A DNA stretch of 64,000 bases from Chara braunii (GCA_003427395.1 BFEA01000124.1:2635970-2699969); one strand, 5' to 3'. Shown: positions 31,854 through 41,708, counted from the first letter of the stretch. The notes: generated from the letters alone by a model not told the origin. Made by a program: numbers and translations.

Positions 31854-31888
31854 AACCGGACAAATCCATAAGTTTGGGTGGTCTGGTT
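31854..31888 (+). other. Hairpin H2
   Basis: Stem AACCGGAC (31,854-31,861) with GTCTGGTT (31,881-31,888): 8 bp with one G-U. Loop AAATCCATAAGTTTGGGTG. Confidence 0.9.
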
Positions 31889-31927
31889 GCTCTGACTTGT
31901 GAGGGTTGAATGTGATTGCTTCTTCAG

Positions 31928-31960
31928 GCCAGTCAAATCCATAAGTTTGGGTAGTCTGGC
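31928..31960 (+). other. Hairpin H3
   Basis: Stem GCCAGTC (31,928-31,934) with GTCTGGC (31,954-31,960): six pairs with one T-T mismatch. Loop AAATCCATAAGTTTGGGTA. The weakest stem of the set. Confidence 0.75.
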
Positions 31961-32007
31961 GGCCTTGTTTATTTTGTGTTTTTGACAGTTTCTTTGGTTT
32001 CTGAACA

Positions 32008-32050
32008 AGGGGGTGAACATGTCCCATAAGTTTGGGTGGTTCTACCTCTT
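32008..32050 (+). other. Hairpin H4
   Basis: Stem AGGGGGTGAAC (32,008-32,018) with GTTCTACCTCTT (32,039-32,050): 11 pairs including two G-U, one bulged T at 32,043. Loop ATGTCCCATAAGTTTGGGTG. Confidence 0.85.
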
Positions 32051-32084
32051 CCTGCTTTGGTCTGAGAGAAATAAACCAGGCTGA

Positions 32085-32124
32085 GGACCAAGACATGTTC
32101 CATAAGTTTGGGTGGTCTTGGTCC
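32085..32124 (+). other. Hairpin H5
   Basis: Stem GGACCAAGAC (32,085-32,094) with GTCTTGGTCC (32,115-32,124), 10 bp perfect. Loop ATGTTCCATAAGTTTGGGTG, the consensus. Confidence 0.95.
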
Positions 32125-32194
32125 AACGCCTCGCACATGCTGGAACCGGAAGGCTATAACTTTGATATACGTGACTATCATACTATCTATGAAC

Positions 32195-32243
32195 AGGCTA
32201 GTCAGGCAGGGTTCCATAAGTTTGGGTGACCTGACTATAGCTT
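32195..32243 (+). other. Hairpin H6
   Basis: Inner stem TAGTCAGG (32,199-32,206) with CCTGACTA (32,230-32,237), 8 bp perfect, extended by four more pairs (32,195-32,198 with 32,240-32,243, one G-U) after a 2-nt bulge. Loop 23 nt containing GTTCCATAAGTTTGGGTG. Confidence 0.9.
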
Positions 32244-32476
32244 ATCACCAACTGAAGAGAGTACTTAACTAAGAATAAACTTGTGGTATGAAGGGGCAGA
32301 CTGAGTCTTGAGCTGAAGATGATCGGCTCAGCTATATGCTACCTCAAAAGACTAAGTGTAGACAAATTATATAAACTCTGGATATTAAACAGCTCAGGGC
32401 GACTAGGGTGGCCTGATCCTATGCCCAAAGAAGAGAAAAGTTGTTGTGCCCTGTGCCTGTGTATACTTCTTGGCTG

Positions 32477-32512
32477 GGCTAGACATGTTCCATAAGTTCG
32501 GGTGGTCTAGCC
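32477..32512 (+). other. Hairpin H7
   Basis: Stem GGCTAGAC (32,477-32,484) with GTCTAGCC (32,505-32,512), 8 bp perfect plus an outer G-U. Loop ATGTTCCATAAGTTCGGGTG, one base from consensus. Confidence 0.95.
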
Positions 32513-32820
32513 TTATGCCCTATATAAGCTTGGTATATGGGACAAATCATTGAAAGGCTACGAACTATTGTTTGCTAAAGTAACTTGGGGATGGTGAGAG
32601 AGTGCATGTATGTGGTTTGGCCTGCATGTGACTGAGTGATGCCACTTCTTAGTTTGAGTTTGGATTTTGATAGGTAGTTGCTGTAGTTGCTCGCCACGTG
32701 CTAGAGCCATAGGAGTTAGAGTATTTTCCTGCATTTTCTAGGCTCGTTTTTTTTACTTAAGTCAATTTTTGCATTTTCTGTGATCTTTTGAGTCGTACTT
32801 GGTCTTGTATAAATCTTGGT

Positions 32821-33375
32821 AAGTCACTTTCCCTATGGGAAGCGCTGCCGAAATTTCTACAAAATCAAGGAGTTAGTCAAAACTTTGACTTTTTCAGGAT
32901 CCGACCTTGATGACTTCTTTGACTTGTTAAGAATCTGAGGAGTCTCCCTTTCTAAAGGAGGTGCTGCCCAAATTTTTACTAATTCAGGGAGTTCGCCAAA
33001 ATTCGGCCCTGAAGGATTAAAGTCACTTTCTGATTCCAGACTTGGCCTTGTATAAATCTTGGACTAGCACTTTCTCTACGGGAAGCGCTGCCGAAATTTC
33101 TACAAATCTAAGGAGTTGGTTGAGATTCTATCTGACAGAACTTAGGCGTTATGTCTAAATTCAATTCTGACTTAGTATGAATCTGGGAAGCCTTCCTCCC
33201 TTAGGGGAGTGCTGCCCAAATTTTTGCTAAGCCAGTGAGTTAGACAAATTTTGGCTTTTGGAATCCAAAAGTTTGATTTTTAGGCTAATATATTTTCTGT
33301 GATGTCACTTTTCCTACGGGAAGCGCTGCCGAAATTTTCCTAAGTTAGAGGAGTTAGCCTATATTTAGACAGGTG
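32821..33375 (+). repeat. Alternating A/B repeat array with covarying short hairpins
   Basis: Five units in the order A-B-A-B-A, starting near 32,828, 32,944, 33,071, 33,196 and 33,309. Type A contains a TTCCC/GGGAA-like hairpin then 'AGCGCTGCCGAAATTT'. Type B contains a CTCC../..GGAG hairpin then 'GTGCTGCCCAAATTTTT'. Both are followed by 'GGAGTT' or 'TGAGTT' at similar distance. A-to-A spacing is about 240 bp. No protein frame spans the array. Confidence 0.85.
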
Positions 33376-33442
33376 GCGACATATGTAGGGAAGGCTATGG
33401 CGAAATCCACCACACTGAGTGCTAGCTAGGGGTAGACTTAGG

Positions 33443-33465
33443 CTTAGTCAGATATGATGACTAAG
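33443..33465 (+). other. Perfect 8-bp hairpin
   Basis: CTTAGTCA, 7-nt loop GATATGA, TGACTAAG. It lies downstream of the A/B array and is part of the same hairpin-dense locus. Confidence 0.8.
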
Positions 33466-33602
33466 TAAGATCAGGATATGAAAATTACTCCCCCGGGACG
33501 TATAGACTTAGTTTGAGGTTGGCCTGTCTTGTGTTATAGGTCGCTTTGATCGGTCGCGTCAGGACGGGGACTAGACTCAGTTTATCCTACAAGGATCGCT
33601 TG

Positions 33603-33621
33603 CTGTTATCACAGATAACAG
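33603..33621 (+). other. Perfect 8-bp hairpin with 3-nt loop
   Basis: CTGTTATC, loop ACA, GATAACAG. Last obvious hairpin of the locus. Confidence 0.8.
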
Positions 33622-33764
33622 GTCGGTTGCCGATTCGTCGGTTTACGACTCAACCTCAACCCACTCTCCTTACTCAACCTAAAGAGGCTTCAACCCTGAT
33701 GATCTTCTCTGTTTTGTTAAGGTTTCACCCGGACTTTTATTGAATGGCCATTTAACAAAGGTAC

Positions 33765-35240
33765 TGAGTATTTACTTAAGGTTGGTTGGAGGTTGGGGCT
33801 TGCATGGCTGAGGCAAAGGGTATGAGCATAGAGATTGGTTGGAGTTGACTCCGTATAGTGTATGAACTTTTGCTTGACTCTTTGATGTGATTGCAGGTAT
33901 GTTCTGTGACTTGGATTATTGATTTGGACTGCCCTGCGATCTTATATATGTGCATGAGGAGACCCACTATGATTGTGAGATGTGATCGTCACACGTTCAT
34001 TCCCCATATGAGTATATATGTGTATATATATGTGTGTATGCGTAACTATGTAGGGTACTTGTGTGGCCTGAAAGGGCCCGCGTGCTAAGGAGTTAATCAG
34101 GGGTTGGGCTAATAGAGAAAGGATGACCCCATTACTTATATAAGTGTTTCTTGAAGATTGCTAGTTGGACGTTGGTCCTGGGCCGGGATTCAAGGTCCTT
34201 GTCCAGGACATCCCAAGCCCTAGGCCCTTCACTGAAGAGGACCCCCCTCGGACATAGCCTATTCGTCTTGACCGCCAGGGCACTCTGGCCGAAAGCCGGA
34301 CATGCCGCAGCGGCCGCACGACTAGTCCTTCAGCCGTGCAATGTCGTGAAGGGTGGAATCCTCACGATACTTCGAGTCTGACACGTGAGTGTCATAAGCG
34401 GTACTCGGATCCACGAGGGACCGCTTGATTATGGGCACTGCATAGTATGCCATCGTTGTGCCCGCTTGCGTACGGCTGCATTACGAGTTGATGTGAGTAA
34501 CCCCTGCGTCCGCGCAGTGTTATATCGAGTCTCGCGCGTGACGCCTACCCGACTTCCGCATTGAAGAGTTATGGGATGGCTACCAAGGGGCTAGGAGCGT
34601 TGTCGCGTAGTTCGGGTTGTGTCGTTTTGTGTGTATATATGTGTGTCACTGTTTGCGTCTGTTAGAGTAGTGTGTGCGTGGCGTGTGGGATGCGTCCTAG
34701 TCGACCGGTGACGAGCCGCGCTTGGGACCTCAGCCCCCCAAGACGTCGGTTCGCGTGCGGGTCCAATAGAGGCGTAGTACCGCGCGTACCCCTTATGCTA
34801 CATCGAACCAGAAACGCCCTCGACTGGTCCACCTCTGCGATTGCAGCTGATCAGCTTTCGTACTGTGGACTGGTAGCTCGGTGGGGATACGCCCACCAAA
34901 AGGAGGTGACAGCTCCCGTAAGGTGGAGGTAGTCGTGCCTCGCGTAGGCCTTGTCCTGTCGTAGGGGCTCGCGAGAGGTATGACGCAGCTAGCCGGAGCG
35001 GCTTATGGAAGCTCCGTGTGTGTACCACAACGGGATGTGTACTCTGACTCCTGCGTGACGAGGCTGGGAGGGTCTCGCACTGCCTCTGAGTGGTGTCAGA
35101 CCGATGCGCTCGACAACGTGCCTCCGAATGGAAAATGGCAGGAAAGGTTAGCGATGAAGGCGAGAAGGTGAGAGTATAGGAAATTGAAGAGATGATAAAC
35201 AACGGATTTTTTGAAGGAAAAAATAAAAGAGTATTTGCTA
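33765..35240. other. No gene seen
   Basis: GC-rich between 34,150 and 35,100 with many CpG. Short frames only, and none shows a recognisable motif. A promoter or CpG-rich element cannot be excluded. Confidence 0.35.
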
Positions 35241-35309
35241 CGGGGTGTCTGCTTGATTGTCGTATATCAGGAAAAAAAAAATCATTTTTTAAATTTTCTT
35301 TTAAAAAAC

Positions 35310-35700
35310 ATGGTATCCCTTCTTATTTGAACTTCAGGTTAGAGATGGAATGAAAGTATGAACGAGTTCATGAAATATTTTAATTTGACTATTTTTCAAT
35401 TATAAGTATTTCTTATCATAAATAAGTTAATACAATCTTAACTATAAAATATTTGTTGTAGTAGAATGAAAATTTTATTAAGACATTTCATAAACAAGTC
35501 AAAATTTTCATTCAATCTTTAACAAATAAATGTAGTTGAAAGGAAAAAGTCATTTTTAAATGAGAACTTGTCAACTAAAATTGCGAATTTTTGACTTGGA
35601 CGAACGTTGGAATTATATTTTTTTTAATATGAAGGATTTTTATAAAATGTAATATTTTTTCATCTCGCATTTCTTGTTGATTTTTTTTTTGTAACACAAG
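35310..35700 (+). mobile_element. R-family foldback MITE, copy R3
   Basis: 'GGTATCCCTTCTTATTTGAA' and 'GATGGAATGAAAGTATGAAC' at the left are the inverse of the right half of R1; 'ATTTGTTGTAGTAGAATGAA' and 'AATATGAAGGATTTTTATAA' match R1 and R2. Termini are too diverged to place exactly. Confidence 0.7.
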
Positions 35701-36221
35701 AGGAGTGAAATGCAAATGGCAAGTGAGAGGGAACATAAACGTCAACATAATTATTTAAAATTTTGAATTTGGAAGACACCAAGTTAGATGTGGCCAGTCA
35801 AAAACAATGTTTGTCTGGAAGAGGGACATATGTGGAAAGTAGAGTCTTCGTCTCTTCAATCTACAACCACGGGCGTATGGCAAAGTTATGAGTGACCAAG
35901 AGAAGGGGCAAAAGTAGAAGTTTATGACATTTAATTGTTATGCTATATTTTGGGGGTATCTAGCAAAATACCTCAACTTTTAGGGGCATTTCAACAATTT
36001 TTCCCATAAGAAAACCTCACTCTCACTACGATCGCCCTAAACATATCTGACAACAATCAAGGTCAGAGTTGGATGAATATGACGCGATCACGCCTAATAT
36101 TCAGTCAAATAAGTCTAAGTGTGTATACGTTATCCCATAAAAGAGAATGATTCACTTATCATGATAAAAATTATCGACCTTAGATAATTTATAACAATAA
36201 TTTTATTTTTTCATATGGCAA
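35701..36221. other. No gene seen
   Basis: AT-rich, without recognised motif. Confidence 0.4.
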
Positions 36222-36286
36222 TAACGAGATTCAAACTTCAGTCTAAATTTCAAGAGTGCATGGGTGTACTAACTGAGCTCGACCCG
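36222..36286 (-). repeat. tRNA-like SINE head
   Basis: Minus strand: 'GTCGAGCTCAGTTAGTACAC' (box-A-like), then 'GAAGTTTGAATCTCG' (box-B-like). It resembles 21,950-22,020. Confidence 0.55.
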
Positions 36287-37275
36287 TTAGTTTGCTACGG
36301 TATGATGACTCCACAAGAAATCGCCAAACCCAATTTTACCCTGACGTAATGGCATTGGGACTTCAAGCTCAAATGGGATCAGATGCACTAGCCGTGGTGT
36401 GGTGGTACCACTAGGTACGACCCAGAGCGTTTCCCCGAAGCAATAAGAGAAAACAAAAATAAATAAAAATAAGAAAAAATAAAATAATATAAAGCAAATA
36501 TATTAAAAGTAAGTAAACTATGAAAACATAAACAAATAAAAACAAATGCACTCGTACTCTCTCACGAGTGAGAGGTTGAGGTCTAGCCTGCGGCTTATAT
36601 GGGGACTATACTAATCTCCTATGTATTGTGCCAACCTCACTAATGCAAGACTAGCGAGTTCAGTACTGCCACTTAGCAGACGTCTGACAGAGGTCATCTC
36701 GAAGGGTAAACTCGAGAGTGCAGTTGAACACATCCCCGCCACTCTTTTACTAACAAGGTTATCCTCTCTTTACTTCACTAAAGAAACCTCTTGTGACTAT
36801 GCCTCAAATAATCATGGCACCTCCTTTCCTCCCATCGAGTGTCTAACCCAATAGGTAATGTAAATAAATAATACAACAAAGGTTCATGTACGAATCACAC
36901 TTTCTGCAACACTCATCATTCCATTGAGCAATTAACTCGATTTTTTAATTTGACCTTGACGTTCGTACACGTAATACTATCCTAATATTTCTGCATGTTC
37001 TGATGTTCTAGTTGCTTGGTCGGGGCTTCCAATAAATCTTGTCGCATGTCTCTGCACAAACGACTTGTCATCTGGCCAATGACCTGTCCGCTAAAAGAAT
37101 AACGGAATTGCTATCCAAGATAGAGACAACGTTAGTTTTATCATTTCATATCATTTGGTTGCTATTGGGTTCACTTGCAGGTTATCCTACCTAGGAAGGC
37201 ACAATAATTGTTCCACACCATATAACCCACATCCAAGAATTATGCGGCAAGACCAGCTCAATGATTCTACTCAAT
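36287..37275. other. No gene seen
   Basis: A 77-codon frame at 36,621-36,854 has no recognisable motif. The rest is A-rich or mixed sequence. Confidence 0.35.
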
Positions 37276-37284
37276 AAGGTTCAA

Positions 37285-37840
37285 GTAGTAAGTTGGAATG
37301 TGAAGGGATTCTGTAACACATCTAACAGACATAAGAGATCACTCAACAAATGCTCATATTATTTGTTTTCAAGAAACTAAGTTAAACTCATAAAAAATAC
37401 GTTAATTGTTTTTCGGATATGCGGGTCCTCAAATTTGGGCCCCAGCGGATGAGACCAAAGGGGAGTTGTCATGCTTATTCACAAATAAATAGATTGCAAG
37501 GTTTTAAATCCATATAGAGGGATGTTGGGTCCAAGGTTAAAGTTAAAATAAACTAAGAGGAATTTACTTCAATGAGAGTTTATGTCCCTACAAACCACAA
37601 AACAAAACACTATCAGATTCTAATTTTTTACCTACTCGCCTATATCCCAGACACAGAAAACTTGGTCATTTTTTGTGATTGGAACACCACCCTTAATTCA
37701 AATCTTGATTCCTCGGAAGCGATTCCTCTGAGATCCGATAGTACAATGTTAATGTTTTTCTTGGAATCGTGGAGTCTGGTTAATTCCTACAGAGCGATGC
37801 ACCTTAAGGATCATGATTATACTTGGTATGAGCCTTAGCT
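37285..37840 (+). pseudogene. LINE E4 endonuclease fragment
   Basis: 'VQVVSWNVKGFCNTSN' is the EN opening. In other frames come 'ICFQETKLNS' with the catalytic Glu, 'GPQIWAPADETKG', 'NLVIFCDWNTTLNSNLDSS' (GDWN with Gly to Cys) and 'LVNSYRAMHLKDHDYTWYEP'. At least three frame changes. Confidence 0.8.
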
Positions 37841-38659
37841 TGTTGCCGCAGCACCCCAACTCTGTTGGAAGTTGGATTTTATTGCAGTGAGGGGGGTCTT
37901 GTTAGACTGTTGCATCATTGCTGCATTTAAAGTTTCTACAATTAATGATCGGTGTATTAGCCAAAGATTTGGTACAAAAGTTTTGTCCGTCTTTTCGACC
38001 GAATACGAATAATTTAAATGATAACGTAATAGTGACTTGGATCAGTACTCAAATGTCTGTATACCTGAACGCAAAAATCCGGTTTGACTTTGAAGGTCAA
38101 TGGGCTAAGGTCAGGTTGGGGATAGTCAGGGAAATTCCAATAGTTTTTTCACGCACTGACATGAAGGCTGCAAATATGTGGTAGGAAAAACTCAAATACC
38201 TTAGGGGGGCGGGATAGGATGAATTTCGAATGAGGCAAGACATCTTCCCTAATTTTTATTGGTCGGGGAAAAATAAAAATCCTCTCCGCCAATTGGAAGC
38301 ACTTCAACTGCAGAAGGAGACAAATTGGTCAGAATAACTAAAGCTAAGGGGCATAGTGGTGTATGATAAAATGTCCAAAATCACATTTTGCTTTCTTATA
38401 GACAAACAAAAATGTTTATTAAAAATTAGTGCATCCTTTCGAGATAGAGACTCTGGTGGCATCCGACACCCAAAATATGACATTATGCTCCTAAGTACTT
38501 CATAGACATAGTCATAGCAAAAATAACATATCACCAGTTTAATTCAAAACTTTCAGTCGACTCTTGGTTCTACTATAAAACAAAAATCTACGACACCAGG
38601 GTGGTCAGGGTAAGTATTGACTCCCCTCTAATAGAAAGGGAACTTTTTGTAAACTCAAG

Positions 38660-38900
38660 TAGATGGCTCTGAGAAAATGTCAAGGGATCGACGACCTTCT
38701 TGTAGAACTGTTTCATAGGTCCTAGGACATTTTTGTCAATTTTCTCTGTCAAATTTACAAGAGGGTCTTAGTTATGGGTCCCCTTTCAAACAACCTAATC
38801 AAAGGTGCAATTTCTCCCTCTACAAGAAAAATAATAAGGGGGAAGTTAGAAACTATCATCTCATTTCTATTATGAAAGTCTCGTATAAGATTATATTTAA
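38660..38900 (+). pseudogene. LINE E4 RT fragment, first copy
   Basis: The frames give 'YKRVLVMGPLSNNLIKGAIS' and then, shifted, KNYHLISI-like residues ending 'SYKI'. This matches the RT block before motif A ('KGIIALLYKKG...NWxPISLLNxxYKLLAK'). It is a direct duplicate of 39,499-39,760 at roughly 90 percent identity by eye, ending at the TTAA insertion. Confidence 0.7.
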
Positions 38901-39298
38901 ACCACATGTCCCCCTGGCGTTATAAACCTCGGGGGTACCGGTAGCGTCGTTTCACGACGGGTACCGGTAGTACATAGTTGAAAACCGGGCGGGCCTCAAA
39001 AATAAAATTTGCGGCAAAAATAAGAAATGCACCAAATCAGCACGACAAATATTTCACGGTCAAAATGATTTTTATTTTTTTTTTATATTTTTCCTTGAAA
39101 GATCACGACCTAATCTACGGACCCTCAAATTCCCAGACATTTTGATAAATTATTCTGAGCACAAAAAATCGGCAAAGTTGCCGTTTGAAAATGGCGGGAT
39201 CGGACTCGCTGGTGAAGAATGGTCCCCGTCCCTCCCTACAACCTGGCCCTAACTCACAGGGTGTACTAAGGGTTTTCGACGGTCGAGGGAGTGGTGGT
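38901..39298. mobile_element. TTAA element C, inserted in the LINE E4 duplicate
   Basis: Bounded by TTAA-ACCACATG (38,897-38,908) and GTGGT-TTAA (39,294-39,302). The sequence following it, 'CTATTCGATTCTC', also follows a single TTAA in the second LINE copy (about 39,784), which lacks the insert. The body is 398 bp with no gene. It contains a perfect hairpin CGTCGT-TTC-ACGACG and two copies of GGGTACCGGTAG. Confidence 0.75.
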
Positions 39299-39302
39299 TT
39301 AA

Positions 39303-39498
39303 CTATTCGATTCTCTATGAAACTGCCTAAGCTATCGAACATGAAGCGTTTGTCGAAGGATATTCGAATTTCGAAAAGGTATTGACGAGAATTCAAGCCT
39401 TTTAGATAATTGGCTACGAAAAGTGAGAAGCGGTTAGTTGGGCCTTTGTATCCATTACATTTGTCAAAATGAGATTTGAAAGTGACTTTTTGAATTGA
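39303..39498 (+). repeat. Duplicated LINE E4 3' segment, first copy
   Basis: 'ATGAAACTGCCTAAGCTATC' to 'AAAGTGACTTTTTGAATTGA' is repeated at 39,797-39,985 ('ATGAAACTGCCTACGCTACC', 'GAAGTGACTTGTTGAATTTA'). Confidence 0.75.
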
Positions 39499-39990
39499 AT
39501 TCACTCTGAGAAAATATCAAGGGATCGACGAACTTCTTGTACAACTGTTTCACACGTCCTTGGATATTTTTGTAAATTTTCTCTGTCAAATTTACAAGAG
39601 GGTCTTAGTTATGGGTCCCCTTCCAGACAACCTAGTCAAAGGTGCGATTTCTCCTTCTACAAGAAAAGGGATAAGGAGGAAGTTAAAAACGATCATCTCA
39701 TTTCTGTTATGGAAGTTTCATATAAGATTATGGCTAAGGCCTTAGCTATGAATATTTCATAAAAGATTTTAGTTAAGACCTTAACTATTCGAATATCGAT
39801 GAAACTGCCTACGCTACCGAACAAGAGGCGTTTGTCGAAGGATGTTCGAATTTCAAAAAGATATTGACGAGAATTCAAGTTTTGGAAATAATTGACTACG
39901 AAAACCGAGAAGTGGTTAGTTGGACCTTTGTATCCACTACATTTGTCAAAATGGAATTTGGAAGTGACTTGTTGAATTTAGTTAACTTTT
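39499..39990 (+). pseudogene. LINE E4 second duplicate copy, without TTAA element
   Basis: Carries 'YKRVLVMGPLPDNLVKGAIS' and, in the next frame, 'YKIMAKALA', then the 3' segment. It is the unoccupied counterpart of the region interrupted by TTAA element C. Confidence 0.7.
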
Positions 39991-41229
39991 TGTATCAAAA
40001 AAAATCCATCGGTTCCACGTAAGTGCCAATTGGTCTTAGATGGTCCCAAGCAGTCCCACATTACCGCCCTCAGCATCAGATGGCCCCAATGATCAAAACC
40101 ACTCACTCTGGGTGTCCCAAAAAAATAAAGGCGGTTCTGAATACTGAAACTGCAAGTGTCGTGAGTCCTAATGATCATGCACTTCCGCCTGCAGTATCAG
40201 ATGGTCTCAACTGGTGAGATCGTTCGCACGATCCGTTCCAAAGAAATAATGAAGTTTTCCCGACGCCAAAATCGCATGCGCTGAATGCTCCCAATGGTCA
40301 CAGCGCAACCTCTGAGTCCTCGTGTCCCTTCTAGTTCCTGCTAGCCGCAATCCTTTCATGTTGTGACTTATAAAACTTGCAGCCACAACCGGTTTCACAG
40401 CCCGAAGCTGCACTGAAATCCTTTTAATAGCCTCGCCGATGCGCACCATGTATCAAAGGAAAGAATTAAGTCAGTGTGGTACCACCACAGTCGTTTGCTA
40501 AAAAATGCAAGTGTCGTGTTGCCAAACCAGCAACATACCCCTGCTAAAAATAGCTTGCTCCCTGCCGTCAAGCGAGCAACACTTTTCCACTGGAAAATAT
40601 TGCTACCGTTGTGCCGCAACACCTCCCCTGAGTTCAGTACAATTGGGTGCGCCGCAAATTCCGCAACATAACGTTGCAAAAAAACAATCGTCGTCGATGA
40701 GGAGAACAATCGACAGTATAATCCCACCAAAGTGGGAAAATAGCCTGTTGTAGTCCAGCTTGTCGGTACCTCCTCCAGCGTGGCCCTGAAGTTTGTTATT
40801 GCCGCTCAAGATATGCCGTTAATTTAATAAAATTTGGGCTCTGGACAAAATCCAAGCCCAAAGTACACTCCTGTCGTTGTTGTCTCGGTCCCTCAGAGTC
40901 GCAAGGACTATCCCACTGGACCAGCGCCAACCAAAGGGAAATGGAGTTGAGTGCTCCCTACCCCGGCTATGGTTATCCTCCTCCTCCTACAACGCTCAAC
41001 CGCAGACCTTCATCTCCCTCCCACGTTGCCTCCAACAACCTCTCCAGCAGCCAAGCAACACTCAAGTGTGTTGTCACACACTGGCAGCACGAGTGCTTTT
41101 GTGTGGCAGTCGGGGACAACTGCCTTTTTATAGTGGCTGAGGAGGGCTGAACGTTACTCCAGCCCCAAGGCAAAATCTCAGGCTCACGGTGAACCCTTGA
41201 TGGGGCCAAGATCAAAGGCTAACTGTGGT
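39991..41229. other. No gene seen
   Basis: A 111-codon minus-strand frame (40,730-40,395) has a protein-like composition but no recognisable motif and no second copy in this window. Left unassigned. Confidence 0.35.
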
Positions 41230-41299
41230 CGTACGACAACCATAACCTTAGTGGGGGCTGTTTCTTTAACTGCCCCATTTTTATTTTTATTTTTTTTAT

Positions 41300-41708
41300 C
41301 TCAGCTATCTCAGATTTTCACGAGATAGTTGAGATTATGATATTTTCGAAACTATTTTTTTTTCATTTTTCTGATAAGGGGTTGAAAAAACACAACCCCT
41401 TTCGGTTTGATGTATCTGACTAAGCCCGTTTCTCATGGCAGATACATCAAAGAAAATATTGTATTTAACCTTTTCTTTTGTGACCCTTCTATTTTCAGGG
41501 CCCCTCTAAAAATGAGTCTAAAAGTTACCTGCCAGATTCTGCCAAAGGTACCACATTGTGAGGAAAAGTGTGCTCATGAGAATGCATTAAAGAAAAAGAA
41601 AAAAAAAACTCTAAGTAAATTGTATTTAACCCTTACCTCATCCAGGTGCATGCTGTTGAAACCAACGACACTCCTCGTTTTCTTTTGCCCTCCCCTGAAA
41701 ACGAGGAG
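41300..41708 (+). repeat. Second cluster of perfect hairpins, unrelated stems
   Basis: Four strong hairpins in 410 bp: ATCTCAGCTATCTC with GAGATAGTTGAGAT (about 41,300-41,337, 14 bp, one G-T); AAGGGGTTG with CAACCCCTT (41,377-41,402); TTTGATGTATCTG (41,406-41,418) with its inverse (41,439-41,451), 13 bp, loop exactly 20 nt; CTCCTCGTTTTC (41,671-41,682) with its inverse (41,697-41,708), 12 bp. A direct repeat 'TTGTATTTAACC' occurs at about 41,459 and 41,620. Confidence 0.75.

Larger units (their letters stand above)
31790..32515 (+). repeat. Array of seven hairpins with constant loop and variable stems
   Basis: Seven occurrences of a ~20-nt segment close to ATGTTCCATAAGTTTGGGTG, spaced 63, 73, 85, 76, 114 and 276 nt apart. 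In each, the bases just outside the segment are complementary to one another, but the stem sequence differs from copy to copy. Two stems use G-U pairs that would be C-A mismatches on the minus strand, favouring a plus-strand RNA. Spacings are not multiples of three, so it is not a peptide repeat. No known family recognised. Individual hairpins are listed separately. Confidence 0.9.
37276..39990 (+). mobile_element. LINE E4: degenerate fragments with internal duplication
   Basis: Contains EN motifs (37,285-37,840), unassigned but probably related sequence to 38,640, and RT-like segments present twice (38,660-38,900 and 39,499-39,760). The first copy is interrupted by TTAA element C. Most frames are broken. 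It belongs to a more diverged subfamily than E1-E6. Confidence 0.7.

Noticed and set aside
31650-32229. Minus-strand open frames through the hairpin array ('PKLMG', 'PNLWN', 'QTYGF' repeats)
   Set aside because: The repeated loop is read in three different frames because the spacings are not multiples of three, so there is no peptide repeat under selection.
31790-33375. CRISPR array
   Set aside because: Repeats are irregularly spaced, each is flanked by its own inverted repeat, and the context is eukaryotic with no cas gene.
40395-40730. 111-codon minus-strand frame as a gene
   Set aside because: Composition is plausible, but there is no motif, no second copy and no flanking gene structure; support is too weak.
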